From NCBI GenBank assembly GCA_035222895.1, contig JAVYIG010009949.1:1-64000 (forward strand): 64,000 nucleotides of DNA, written 5' to 3'. Origin of the DNA: Strongylocentrotus droebachiensis (taxonomy: Eukaryota > Echinodermata > Echinoidea > Camarodonta > Strongylocentrotidae). The position numbers and the translations under genes are program-made. The notes beneath the pieces were generated by a model, which worked only from the letters and a program-made list of their open reading frames with translations, was not told the DNA's origin and ran no database searches. Below, in pieces: positions 12,989 to 24,900 of the stretch (positions within the stretch are counted from its first letter, which is position 1; each line of letters starts with the position of its first letter).

Positions 12989-13447
12989 CAGTGGCGGATC
13001 CAGGGGGGGGGGGGGGGGTTGGGGGGGGTTGCAACCCCCCCCCCCCCCTTGGGCGGCCCCCCCCCCCCCCCAAAAAAAAAAAAAAAAGGAAAAAAAAAAG
13101 AAAAAAAAAAGAAAAAAAGAAAGAAAAAAGAACGCACGCTGGAGAGAAACCCTTTCAAGTGCAAATATTGTGAGAAGATATTCAACTCATCTGGTAACTT
13201 AACCAAACACATGATAACTCTGGATATAACTATGTATTAAACTGTTACTTGATTTAAAAAGACGTTATCATGCACTGCTTTTTATGGTCTCCATTGTGTT
13301 AATAGATGCCAGGAAAACATCACTTACGGGGTTCAAATAAACACCCCCAAAAAAATCGGCTCGCCGCTTCGCGGCTCGTGGACGATGCTCCGCATCGTCA
13401 TTATTTTGGTCAACCCCCCCCTTAGCAAAAAGCTAGATCCGCCCCTG
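12989..13447. mobile_element. hAT-like non-autonomous element inside the minisatellite
   Basis: The ends CAGTGGCGGATCCAG and CTAGATCCGCCCCTG are imperfect inverted repeats of the CAG...GGCGGATCCAG type seen at other elements in this window (for example 37488-37504). The array is in phase on both sides and the 5 bases GATGC are duplicated at the junctions. Inside are long G, C and A tracts, a zinc-finger-like fragment (13129-13213), and two GC-rich hairpins (CGCCGCTTCGCGGC and GACGATGCTCCGCATCGTC). Confidence 0.75.
13129..13213 (+). pseudogene. C2H2 zinc-finger fragment carried by a hAT-like element
   Basis: One frame reads RTHAGEKPF, the classic linker between C2H2 fingers. One base later a second frame reads FKCKYCEKIFNSSGNLTKHM, which keeps the Cys-x2-Cys, the Phe and Leu core positions and the first His. 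Linker and finger are separated by a single-base frameshift at the TTT near 13153-13155. The final His expected 3-4 residues after the first is missing. It is therefore a broken, partial finger, presumably copied from a host multi-finger gene. The poly-A run just before it is unusual and could be the element's own low-complexity sequence. Confidence 0.7.
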
Positions 13448-14066
13448 GATGCTCATCAATGGCAATGTGAATAGTCCATCAGATATGAAAGATGCTCATC
13501 AATGGCAATGTAAATAGTCCATCAGATATGGAAGATGCTCATCAATGGCAAGGCGAACAGTCCATCAGATATGAAAGATGCTCCTCAATGGCAATGTGAA
13601 TAGTACATCAGATATGGAAGATGCTCATCAATGGCAAGGCGAACAGTCCATCAGATATGAAAGATGCTCCTCAATGGCAATGCGAATAGTCCATCAGATA
13701 TGAAAGATGCTCCTCAATGGCAATGCGAATAGTGCATCAGATATGAAAGATGCTCATCAATGGCAATGCTAATAGTACATCAGATATGAAAGATGCTCCT
13801 CAATGGCAATGCAAATAGTCCATCAGATATGAAAGATGCTCCTCAATGGCAATGCGAATAGTCCTTCAGATATGAAAGATGCTTGTATTATACATTACAT
13901 TTACATGTTCTAGGTTATCATTCAGTTATATTGTATTTGGAAAAATGCAGTAATCAAATCAAATCAAAATGTAAGGGCCAAATGCTTTGGAACACTCTCC
14001 CAATATTGCTACACGCTCCATGACAGGCGTAGATGTTATTAAGAGCACTAAAAAAACTCATATTTT

Positions 14067-15335
14067 GGATAATAAGCGTTTTCCATTGATTATGAATTTG
14101 TCAGTTGTAAAGCAGATTGAGAGGGCATAGTCTTATGAGGGTCCTGAAGTATACGCCTTAGAAGAACTCATTATTATATCAATACTTGCTGATCGGGAAA
14201 ACCTACAGCTATGCCTACTTTACTATATATAGAGGCCTTATTATTAAGTCTAAATTGTTTGAGTACCATCATGATTGTGAGAGATTATGAGGGCCTTAAC
14301 TAGGTAAATGTATAGTATGCCGATTGTTTTAGTATTCAATAACTTTGTATTACAACAAAGTTTCTTACGACCTTTATTTCGATCCACTAAATTGCATTTC
14401 ATATTAAAGCACATTCTGTGATAGACTCGAGCTTTTAAGTACGGGCCATTAATTATCATCATCTACACACTTATACTTTGAGATTAATATTTCACACTGG
14501 GATAATAAGCGTTTTCCATTGATTATGAATTGTAAGTTGTAAAGCAGATTGAGAGGGCCTAGGCTTATGAGGGTCCTGAAGAAGTCATCATTATTATATC
14601 AATACTCACTGATCGTGAAACCTACAGCTATGCCTACTTTACTATATGGGGCCTGTCACCACGAAATGAGTCCAGTTGGTCAAAATTTTTATTCCTGTTT
14701 TTAAGTATTATATGAATCTACATTAAGTAAGCTTTAAATTAAGGGGTCACACATTAAAATTGATAAATTATATCCAGAAATATGAACAAAAACCTAATTG
14801 GACTTTATAAACAAGATCGTGCTTTATTCTTTAAAAATGCATCATTTTCGTGATAATTTCAGATTACATAGCCTATATTATTTGCCAAAAAATGTTAGAA
14901 GGAGATATTTTCGTGACCTAAGCTCTGGGGACATAAACTACAAGACATTAATAAGTCGATTTTTGGAAAAATCTTAAATGTGGTAGGTGGGTCAATTTTC
15001 AGTACATACACACTATACATCGCTATTACTACGATTGAGCCTAATGCGACACTGGACTCATTTCGTGGTGACTGGCCCCATATATAGAGGCCTAATAAAT
15101 AGGTATAAATTGTTCAAGTACCCTTATAATAATTATAATGGGGAGAGATTGAGGGCCTTAACTAGGTGAATGTACAGTATGCCCATTGTTTTAGTATTCA
15201 ATAACGTTTTATCACAAAAGAATGTTTCTTACTACCTTTTTTTGATCCCCTAAATGCATTTCGTATGAAAGCACCTTCTGTGATAGACTAGAGCTTTTTC
15301 TTTGAGATTAATATATCATATTGGGATCAAAGGGG
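14067..15335. repeat. 433-bp direct duplication, second copy interrupted
   Basis: Copy 1 spans about 14067-14499 and copy 2 starts at 14500. Both begin GGATAATAAGCGTTTTCC and share GAGAGGGC, CTACAGCTATGCCTACTTTACTATAT, AGAGGCC and GGGCCTTAACTAGGT blocks in order. Copy 2 is split at 14648-15079 by a MITE. The copies differ at scattered positions and small indels, so the duplication is not recent. Confidence 0.85.
14648..15079. mobile_element. 432-bp MITE with 28-bp inverted ends
   Basis: The ends are GGGGCCTGTCACCACGAAAT and ATTTCGTGGTGACTGGCCCC; the inverted repeat extends a further eight bases inwards (GAGTCCAG/CTGGACTC). The unoccupied site is visible in the first copy of the surrounding duplication (CTTTACTATATATAGAGG), and comparison gives ATAT as the duplicated target, ambiguous because ATAT is itself repetitive. 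No protein is encoded. Confidence 0.85.
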
Positions 15336-15452
15336 AATGTCGATCATATTTTTTTTTCTTCATCAAAATTGTATTCATTTATTCAATTGTCAATTTATTT
15401 CTTGTTATTTAAGTCTATCTGTTATATATTTTTTTTATTGTGTTATTTATTT

Positions 15453-17801
15453 ATTAGGTGGTCTGTCGTCTTCGACAGATCACCTATTGTTTTCGTCAGA
15501 ATTTTCTTTCTTCTTTCTTTATTTTTATTTATTCTGTACACTTTTTTGTTCCGAGGATAACTCAAGATCAGTTCAGTCAACTTCGTTCAATTTTGGCATA
15601 GTCATAGGTCATGAGACGTGACAGGAAAATTGTCAAGGTCACCAAGTCTTCATGACGTCATCCAGGCGCCATTTTGTGTTTTTTTTTAAGTACTTTTTAC
15701 TCAGGATCATATCTTCATAACGGAAAGGCATTTCTTATTCATATTTATCATGATTAAGGTCAATATCCGTCCGGTAAATTTCAGGTAAAAAAAAGCGCGC
15801 GGATGCGTACGTCCGCGCGTTAGCGCGCGCGAAAAATTTCAAAATGCTCAAAATCGTCTCAAATTCATTTTGCATACGTTTTAGGCCATTTTAAGCATTT
15901 CGCCAAAAAACGCACACATGCGGAAGCGCACGCGTTTTCGCGCGTACTGGTATTTTACAATATAGAATCGCCAAAGTTTCTCTGTCATCATATTAGGCAC
16001 ATTTTTCCAAGCACTTTGATACCTTGTTCACCTTTTTCTGACCATTAATAACGGAATGAGCGTCCGTTTAAGATACATGCCGTGCGTACGAGCTCGTGTA
16101 ATATATATAGCATATATGGGCAAAAACATGCCTATACACTCTTTAGGATGTAAGGTGACCCCAATATTTGTTTTCAAATCTTGGTAGAGTATGAATCGTA
16201 GATATGATTTCATGTCTCATTTGACCCTCAATTAAAAATGACGTCATCATAATGGCCTCCGAACTCAAAATTTCAATTTGCATATTATGACGTCATCATA
16301 TTTTTGGTAAATTGATTGTATCTCTGTAAATATTGATAAATTTTCATCCAAATTTCGATATGTTGTAGCTAAGATGATTGTTCACAAGATCAGTGAACAT
16401 CATTTTTCATTTTGATGACGTCATCATAATAAACATTTCAATTAAAGGCGACATATCAGAATTTTCTTGATTTGCCTGTTATGCCTATGGAAGATCCGCG
16501 CGTCAGCGCGCGCGCAAAATTTAAAAATGCTCTAAATCGTCTCAAACTTTTTTGGAATACGTTTTAGGCCATTTTAAGCATTTTCAAAATTTGCGCTCGC
16601 GTACTGGCATTTTGCAACATAGAATCGCCAAATTTTCTCTGTCATCATATTAACCACATTTTCTCAAGCATTTTGATATCTTGTTCACCTTTTTCTGACC
16701 AGTAATAAGCAATTAGCGTCCGTTTAAGATACATGTCCGTGCGTGCGAGCTTTTGTAATACAAATCATATATGGGCAAAAAACATGCCTATACAAAATTC
16801 ATTGTAGCTCTTTAGGATGCACAGTCCCCCAATTTTTTTATTCATATTTGGATAGATTATGAGTCGGAGATATGATTTCATGTCTCATTCGACCCTCAAT
16901 TAACTCATGACGTCATCATAATGGCCTCCGAACTCAAAATTTTAATTTGCATATTATGACGTCAGCATATTTTTGGAAAATTGATTGTATTTTTGTAAAT
17001 ATTGATTGATTTTTTTCTAAATTTTGATATGTTGTAGCAGAGACAATTATCTACAAATACGTTACCACAATTTTTCATTTTGACAAAGCCAGCATGGCGT
17101 ATTTTTGATATTCCAAGAGGCATGTCACTTTTTCACATTTTGCATGTATTCTCTATGGGACATGACTTCATCTCAAATCTGGATCCTACATTCTTGTCTT
17201 TTGCGAGCAATATCGACATTATTTCTGCTTGGATTATGTTGATTTTCGGGTATGTTGTAGCTGAGACTATATGTTATCTAAATCATCCCTCATTTTTCCA
17301 ATAAGATGTCAGGATCATGCTCATGATCATGATCGTTATCATAATAATGATAATCATCCTCATCAACATCATCCTCATCATTATCATCAGCATCATCATC
17401 ATCATGATCATAATCATGAACATTATCATCATGATCATCATCATCATTATCATTATCGTCATCATGACAATCATGATCATGATCAAGTAGTTCATTTCTC
17501 AATACTTTGTGTCATATTCATTAGGCCTACTTATGTTGATATTTGTTTGCATTAAATTTGATCATATGATCATGATCATTATGTATCAATATTTCGTTCA
17601 TCAGTTCAGCTCAGCAGTTTAGTTCAGTTCATCAGTTCATCCGTTTAGCTCATCAATTCAGTTCACTTCACATCAGTTCAATCTATCATGCAGTTCATCA
17701 GTACTTCATTCAATTTACATTATTTTACATTAAAATCATTTTATTGGGTAATTGAATTGAAGATGAGCATGATCATAAGAATTGAAGAGAGACCACCTAA
17801 T
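15453..17801. mobile_element. 2.35-kb element bounded by inverted ATTAGGTGGTCT
   Basis: ATTAGGTGGTCT at 15453-15464 and its exact reverse complement AGACCACCTAAT at 17790-17801 bound this block. The left end also folds into a hairpin (AGGTGGTCTGTCG, loop, CGACAGATCACCT). The interior consists of two diverged direct copies of about 680 bases, one beginning near 15800 and the other near 16490. Each carries GCGCGCGCG, TTTTAGGCCATTTTAAGCATTT and ATGACGTCATCATAA. A CAT/ATC microsatellite (17318-17490) follows. No transposase is visible. The superfamily is unknown. Confidence 0.6.
17318..17490. repeat. CAT/ATG microsatellite
   Basis: Imperfect CAT/CAA/TAT triplets run for about 170 bases. Frames on either strand give His/Asp/Met/Ile runs and are repeat products. 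Confidence 0.85.
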
Positions 17802-18670
17802 ACGTCCTCATGACGAATTAAATTTCTAGTTACAAACTTTTTTCCTTTTCATTCATCTTTTTTTTTGGGGGGGGGGGGGGGGCTGGGGTTCATTTACGGA
17901 AATGTGACTCTTTCAATCACAACAAAAGACAGGGGCGGCGTTTAATTTAAACAATACCGTCAAAGGTACAAAGGTACACCGACATCCCATCAAACATGGA
18001 GGTGTTAAATTTAAACCGTCACAATTATTACAATGACAGGTTTGCCGACATCTCATTGAAACCGGTTGAAACACATAAGAAATTGTACTTATTTGATGGT
18101 TTCATGAAACTATTCACGGAACAACAGCGATAGATCCAGACCAAATACATGTGGCCTGGCCCTTTAAAAATGCAGTAAGTACAGTGACACGTATGCATTG
18201 TTTGGCTTCAATGGAATGACACCGAGTGAATTTATTTCATAAAAATGTTCTCAGGTACAAATATAATTATTCAATGCAAAGTGTTACAAAGTGCATTCAA
18301 GTGAAACTTGTTTTGAGACATAATTATACTTCCATCATATTCTTTAAGCTCAGTATATGGGACTGACTCACCAAATCAATCACAATTCCAATACAGATCT
18401 ATAAAGAACGATATCAACTATTGCTTTTTAGACTTTCACATTTTTAGGCCTAACGTTGTCATGTAGAATATCGAATCATATGCCATATTAGGTTATACAA
18501 AACAAATTGAGATATGGTATATTATGTTCATCTTTACAATTTTAGTTTGTTGTCAATGCTGATTACTTTCTTTGTGTGCACTCTGTCATTGTAAATTCAT
18601 CTCAATTTGGCTTTGCCGTACTGCATTTAAGAAAAATGTTTATCTATCTTTCTATCTATATACATGTGTA

Positions 18671-18847
18671 CAATCAAACCTGCCTTGATGGCTACCTGTC
18701 TATAAAGGCCACACATGGATGTTGGTCATATATTTTGTCTCCCTTGAAAGAGAAATGTTTGTTGTAGAACCTGTCTAGAGAGGCCAACTGCCTACAGAGG
18801 CCACTATTATGTTTCCCTTTGGTGACCTTGATAGTCAGGTTTGACTG
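18671..18847. mobile_element. 177-bp TA-flanked MITE
   Basis: The ends CAATCAAACCTGCC and GTCAGGTTTGACTG form an imperfect inverted repeat, with TA immediately outside each (18669-18670 and 18848-18849). Inside are two direct words of the type CTATAAAGGCCAC/CTACAGAGGCCAC. Elements with CAGTCAAACCTG-type ends and TA targets are common Tc1/mariner-derived MITEs in invertebrates. Confidence 0.7.
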
Positions 18848-20202
18848 TATGTATATCTATCTATCTAGTAACTGTATGGTGTAATGGCAATCGTTGTTAT
18901 AAATGTGTAAGATACATGTATAACATTAAACAAGCACTTGCAGACTTTCGGTTGACAATTAAAGCATTTTATAAATCAGCTAACAACAGTTGGGATCAAT
19001 ATAGCCCTTTATTATTCTTTGTCCGATTTCTTTCAAACTTTCACCAATCTGCTTTTCATATTTTTCTCTTTTCTTTTAAACGGACTTGGTATATTAGGTT
19101 AGATTTCGCTTTAACAAATTATATGCACTTCTCTGATATGTCAAAAGAACATTGAGAGTTCACTTGTGCATTAGCTTGAACAACTCATATATATCACAGC
19201 TCATTTTATTTGGCATTTCTTCCTTGATAAAACTATTAAAATAACTTAGCAATTTGTGACCCTGCCTCTTGTGAGTTGAGGAGGAAGTAGGCCTATTTCT
19301 GATTGTGTAACAGAGGACCTGGGTTTCTTATCCATTTAACTTTTTACATTTTCTTCCACTGATATAAAGATGACTTTAAATATATAATGCATCTCCAACC
19401 TTTAAAAAAAAGGTAATAATTAAGTAATGTGCAATATGTTTCCAATGTCTGTATAGTATCTTTAACGCTGAGTGAATACACACAAGTACTTTGCTGTACA
19501 CATTTGCCATTCATTTACATCAACAGAAAAAAGCGAAAAAATTCTTGCTGTTACATGTGTAGGAAATGTTAAGTTACTTTTGTATTTTATAAAAAAGAGA
19601 TACACTACATCATATGAGTAGCCACGAACCAATTTGAATGTCATATTTTGGACTCTAATATAGAGACTGCTGGTGTGACCAGCTGTCAACAATAATCTGT
19701 TGATACCTGAACTGGTAATCGTTCGCAACTGCTCAATACATATACATATATAGAAGAAAGTTTAGACTTCTACTCGGAGTTCGAGAAAATACACAAAAAT
19801 ACAAGAAATAATGATGCTCCATACCCGGAGAGATTTGTATTGCGCCCAAAGCACTAGTAATAAACTTGAAATTGAATGCTCGAGGCGCACATAAAAAAGA
19901 CCTTATCAAATACTAATAAAACCTTGCAACCATCATGGTTCATGTACAATACAAAATAATGAAAAATTAAATGATGTTTGGATTAGGTGAATGAAATGTG
20001 TCATCTCTAAGTTGGAAGTGAACAGGCATTTTATCGCCTGTAAAAACTGTGTTGATAATATCGATAATACATGTGAAGTAACATTTACAGAGCGCTTGAT
20101 ACAAATATTAACAAGCGCTTTATATATATATAAAAACAGTATCACATTATAGTATGTATACATCATGTATGGTTGAAAGTGTTGTACAACATTATCATTA
20201 CC

Positions 20203-20330
20203 CCCACCTTTAGCCGGGCTAGCAAACGTTATAAGAAAATATCACATTCAGATTTCTTCGTACCGGATGAACATTTCCTACACCTGGGTGTAGAGAGGCA
20301 AATATAGATTAATGTCTTGCCAGAGGAGTT
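20203..20330. repeat. fragment related to the SINE body at 50502-50846
   Basis: The segment CACCTGGGTGTAGAGAGGCA...AATATAGATTAATGTCTTGCC matches the body of the 50.5-50.8 kb SINE (CACCTGGGTGGAGAGTGGCA...AATGTAGATCAATGTCTTGCC). The tRNA-like head and the tail are not recognisable here, so this is a decayed partial copy. Confidence 0.6.
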
Positions 20331-20937
20331 CATGCATGCAATAGCAAACAATATATAAATACCAATAAGTCCATGGCCTAAAGAAAACATTAAACATTAC
20401 ATATATTATAATCAGTTAATATGATATTTACACATATCCATCTTTTTTTACAAATAAAGAGTGACATAGAATATAACCAATATATACAGAAGATGTAAAA
20501 ACAAATGCATAGATCCAAGAGGTAATACTGTTAGGATGAATGCAGCATTAATGTATTACAAAATAAAGCAAGATATCATGAGAACTATACAAATTTAGAA
20601 TAACAGCAAATTCATTCAAAAATACGCAGATAGAAGAAGAAAAAAACCCTGATGACTTGTAACAGTTAAGTACTTGTAAGTGTTTGCATGCATAGTAAAT
20701 TAGTATTGCACGTATATGTAACAGCTGTTTTGAGGTAGAATGGCAAGATATGAAAATAGGGAATATAATATAATTCCATCAGTGTGTGTAAGATAAATCA
20801 TTGCTACCGCCGAATCCTGCTCTGAATGTTATTCAAGAATGCTATTGCATTACATCCTAAGAATCCTAAGGTGAGGTAGGTTGACGATCCGTCTTAGCTC
20901 GTCGTTTTCTAGGAGGTTGTTCCGGGCTCTCTTCAAC

Positions 20938-21475
20938 TCTATCCTCCTCCTCATCCTCCTCCTCCTCCTCCTCTTCGTCCTCGTCTTCTACATCCACCTC
21001 CTCCTCCTCCTCCTCCTCGTCCTCCTCCTCCTCCTCCTCTTCGTCCTCGTCCTCTACATCCACCTCCTCCTCGTCCTCCTCCTCCTCGTCCTCCTCGTCC
21101 TCCTCCTCCTCGTCCTCCTCCTCCTCTTCGTCCTCGTCCTCTACATCCACCTCCTCCTCCTCCTCCTCCTCCTCGTCCTCCTCCTCCTCGTCCTCCTCCT
21201 CCTCTTCGTCCTCGTCCTCCACCTCCTCCTCCTCCTCCTCGTCCTCCTCCTCCTCTTCGTCCTCGTCCTCTACATCCTCCTCCTCCTCCTCCTTGTCCTC
21301 CTCCTCGTCCTCCACCTCCACCTCCATCTCCACCTCCTCCTCCTCGTCCTCGTCCTCCTCCACCTCCTCCTCCTCCTCCTCCTCGTCCTCATCCTCGACC
21401 TCCACCTCGACCTCCTCCTCCTCCTCCTTATCATCACCATCATCTTCGTCGTCGTCGCTGTGAATGCGTTTGCTA
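20938..21475. repeat. (TCC)n/(GAG)n trinucleotide expansion
   Basis: More than 500 bases of TCC/TCG/TCT triplets lie on the plus strand, with a longer period of about 60-80 bases marked by TCTACATCCACC. The minus strand keeps one frame open for 279 codons, encoding a Glu/Asp tract, because stops cannot arise easily in this triplet repeat. There is no folded-domain sequence before or after, and the N-terminal part of that frame is only a GA-repeat translation. I therefore annotate a repeat and not a gene. A true acidic tail of an unseen spliced gene cannot be excluded. Confidence 0.7.
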
Positions 21476-21479
21476 TGTA

Positions 21480-21512
21480 ATAGAAAAAGAGAGGCAGAGA
21501 GGCAGAGAGAAG

Positions 21513-21543
<31 letters not shown>

Positions 21544-21705
21544 AAAGAGACAGAAAGATAAAGATACAAATACAAAGAGAGAGAGAGATAAGGGGAGGGG
21601 GCATGGAGATTGTGAGAGATACAGACAAAGAGAGGGGGCAGATGGAGATTGAAAACGTTTATAAACGAGAGAGTGAGAGAGAGAGAGAGAAAGAAAGAGA
21701 AACAA
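21480..21705. repeat. GA-rich simple sequence
   Basis: AGAG-type purine tracts, broken by short unique segments, directly adjoin the TCC/GAG repeat and lie just upstream of the 98-bp array. Confidence 0.8.
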
Positions 21706-21962
21706 TTAACATTGAGATAAAAGTGTTTGAGATTTGGAAACATTTTAAACTGAGAGTGCAGGGATTGGAGAGGCTTTAAAAGCAAGGTCGAGAGAGGGAA
21801 AACTGGGATGTGAAAATGGTTTAAACTTGGTTGTTAATGTTTAAACCTTTGGATTTTACTTACTCTACATCCAGCTCAAATCTAAATGCAACCTGATAAT
21901 GTCCAATCTTGGCATAATTTCATTGAATGCCATTTGGAAGCAATACAAAGCATCAAGGTTAG

Positions 21963-24900
21963 ACAATATGGGAGTGTGGAGAAGGTGCTAACTCTGTGTT
22001 TCAAGTAAAGTCAGTTAATGCCCTTCTGGCTCCAAACAGACGATCATAAAGTTAGGCAAGACAATAGGGGAGTGTGGAGAAGGTGCTAACTCTGTGTTTA
22101 AAGTAAAGTCAGTTAATGCCCTTCTGGCTCCAAACAGACGATCATAAAGTTGGGCAAGCCAATAGGAGAGTGTGAAGAAGGTGTTAACTCTGTGTTTAAA
22201 GTAAAGTCAGTTAATGCCCTTCTGGCTCCAAACAGACGATTATAAAGTTAGGTAAGACAATAGGAGAGTGTGAAGAAGGTGTTAACTCGGTGTTTAAAGT
22301 AAAATCAGTTAATGCCCTTCTGGCTCCAAACAGACGATTATAAAGTTATGCAAGACAATAGGAGAGTGTGAAGAAGGTGTTAACTCGGTGTTTAAAGTAA
22401 AGTCAGTTAATGCCCTTCTGGCTCCAAACAGACGATTATAAAGTTAGGCAAGACAATAGGAGAGTGTGAAGAAGGTGTTAACTCTGTGTTTAAAGTAAAG
22501 TCAGTTAATGACCTTCTGGCTCCAAACAGACGATCATAAAGATAGGCAAGACAATAGGAGAGTGTGAAGAAGGTGTTAACTCTGTGTTTAAAGTAAAGTC
22601 AGTTAATGCCCTTCTGGCTCCAAACAGACGATTATAAAGTTAGGCAAGACAATAGGAGAGTGTGAAGAAGGTGTTAACTCTGTGTTTCAAGTAAAGTCAG
22701 TTAATGCCCTTCTGGCTCCAAACAGACGATTATAAAGTTAGGCAAGACAATAGGAGAGTGTGAAGAAGGTGTTGACTCTGTGTTTAAAGTATAGTCAGTT
22801 AATGCCCTTCTGGCTCCAAACAGACGAATATAAAGTTAGGCAGGCCAATAGGAGAGTGTGAAGAAGGTGTTGACTCTGTGTTTAAAGTATAGTCAGTTAA
22901 TGCCCTTCTGGCTCCAAACAGACGATTATAAAGTTAGGCAAGACAATAGGAGAGTGTGAAGAAGGTGTTGACTCTGTGTTTAAAGTATAGTCAGTTAATG
23001 CCCTTCTGGCTCCAAACAGACGATTATAAAGTTAGGCAAGACAATAGGAGAGTGTGAAGAAGGTGTTAACTCTGTGTTTAAAGTATAGTCAGTTAATGCT
23101 CTTCTGGCTCCAAACAGACGATTATAAAGTTAGGCAGGCCAATAGGAGAGTGTGAAGAAGGTGTTGACTCTGTGTTTAAAGTAAAGTCAGTTAATGCCCT
23201 TCAGGCTCCAAACAGACGAATATAAAGTTAGGCAGGCCAATAGGAGAGTGTGAAGAAGGTGTTGACTCTGTGTTTAAAGTATAGTCAGTTAATGCCCTTC
23301 TGGCTCCAAACAGACGATTATAAAGTTAGGCAAGACAATAGGAGAGTGTGAAGAAGGTGTTAACTCTGTGTTTAAAGTATATTCAGTTAATGCTCTTCTG
23401 GCTCCAAACAGACGATTATAAAGTTAGGCAGGCCAATAGGAGAGTGTGAAGAAGGTGTTAACTCTGTGTTTAAAGTATAGTCAGTTAATGCTCTTCTGGC
23501 TCCAAACAGACGATTATAAAGTTAGGCAGGCCAATAGGAGAGTGTGAAGAAGGTGTTGACTCTGTGTTTAAAGTATAGTCAGTTAATGCCCTTCTGGCTC
23601 CAAACAGACGAATATAAAGTTAGGCAGGCCAATAGGAGAGTGTGAAGAAGGTATTGACTCTGTGTTTAAAGTATAGTCAGTTAATGCCCTTCTGGCTCCA
23701 AACAGACGATTATAAAGTTAGGCAGGCCAATAGGAGAGTGTGAAGAAGGTGTTGACTCTGTGTTTAAAGTATAGTCAGTTAATGCTCTTCTGGCTCCAAA
23801 CAGACGATTATAAAGTTAGGCAGGCCAATAGGAGAGTGTGAAGAAGGTGTTAACTCTGTGTTTAAAGTATAGTCAGTTAATGCTCTTCTGGCTCCAAACA
23901 GACGATTATAAAGTTAGGCAGGCCAATAGGAGAGTGTGAAGAAGGTGTTGACTCTGTGTTTAAAGTATAGTCAGTTAATGCCCTTCTGGCTCCAAACAGA
24001 CGAATATAAAGTTAGGCAGGCCAATAGGAGAGTGTGAAGAAGGTGTTGACTCTGTGTTTAAAGTATAGTCAGTTAATGCCCTTCTGGCTCCAAACAGACG
24101 ATTATAAAGTTAGGCAGGCCAATAGGAGAGTGTGAAGAAGGTGTTGACTCTGTGTTTAAAGTATAGTCAGTTAATGCCCTTCTGGCTCCAAACAGACGAA
24201 TATAAAGTTAGGCAGGCCAATAGGAGAGTGTGAAGAAGGTGTTGACTCTGTGTTTAAAGTATAGTCAGTTAATGCCCTTCTGGCTCCAAACAGACGAATA
24301 TAAAGTTAGGCAGGCCAATAGGAGAGTGTGAAGAAGGTGTTGACTCTGTGTTTAAAGTATAGTCAGTTAATGCCCTTCAGGCTCCAAACAGACGATTATA
24401 AAGTTAGGCAGGCCAATAGGAGAGTGTGAAGAAGGTGTTGACTCTGTGTTTAAAGTATAGTCAGTTAATGCCCTTCTGGCTCCAAACAGACGAATATAAA
24501 GTTAGGCAGGCCAATAGGAGAGTGTGAAGAAGGTGTTGACTCTGTGTTTAAAGTATAGTCAGTTAATGCCCTTCTGGCTCCAAACAGACGAATATAAAGT
24601 TAGGCAGGCCAATAGGAGAGTGTGAAGAAGGTGTTGACTCTGTGTTTAAAGTATAGTCAGTTAATGCCCTTCTGGCTCCAAACAGACGAATATAAAGTTA
24701 GGCAAGACAATAGGAGAGTGTGAAGAAGGTGTTGACTCTGTGTTTAAAGTATAGTCAGTTAATGCTCTTCTGGCTCCAAACAGACGATTATAAAGTTAGG
24801 CAGGCCAATAGGAGAGTGTGAAGAAGTTGTTAACTCTGTGTTTAAAGTATAGTCAGTTAATGCCCTTCTGGCTCCAAACAGACGAATATAAAGTTAGGCA

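Larger units (their letters stand above)
12941..13885. repeat. 43-bp minisatellite
   Basis: Units of 43 bases contain GATGCTCATCAATGGCAATG followed by TGAATAGTCCATCAGATATG and AAA. One unit lies at 12941-12988 and about ten lie at 13448-13883, with the intervening 459 bases being an inserted element. Units alternate between CTCATC and CTCCTC, GTCC and GTAC, and GCGAAT and GTGAAT variants. The period is not a multiple of three and no frame is kept open. Confidence 0.9.
17802..20937. other. non-genic stretch
   Basis: AT-rich DNA with a poly-G tract at 17869-17882, one 177-bp MITE (18671-18847) and a SINE-related fragment (20203-20330). Short frames show no domain and I support no exon here. 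Confidence 0.5.

Noticed and set aside
12985-13173. Lys/Pro/Gly-rich plus-strand frames
   Set aside because: These come from poly-G, poly-C and poly-A tracts of the hAT-like element; only the short zinc-finger piece has real protein character.
20866-21705. 279-codon acidic (Glu/Asp) open frame
   Set aside because: It is the translation of a GAG/TCC triplet repeat joined to a GA repeat. There is no folded domain, splice signal or other support.
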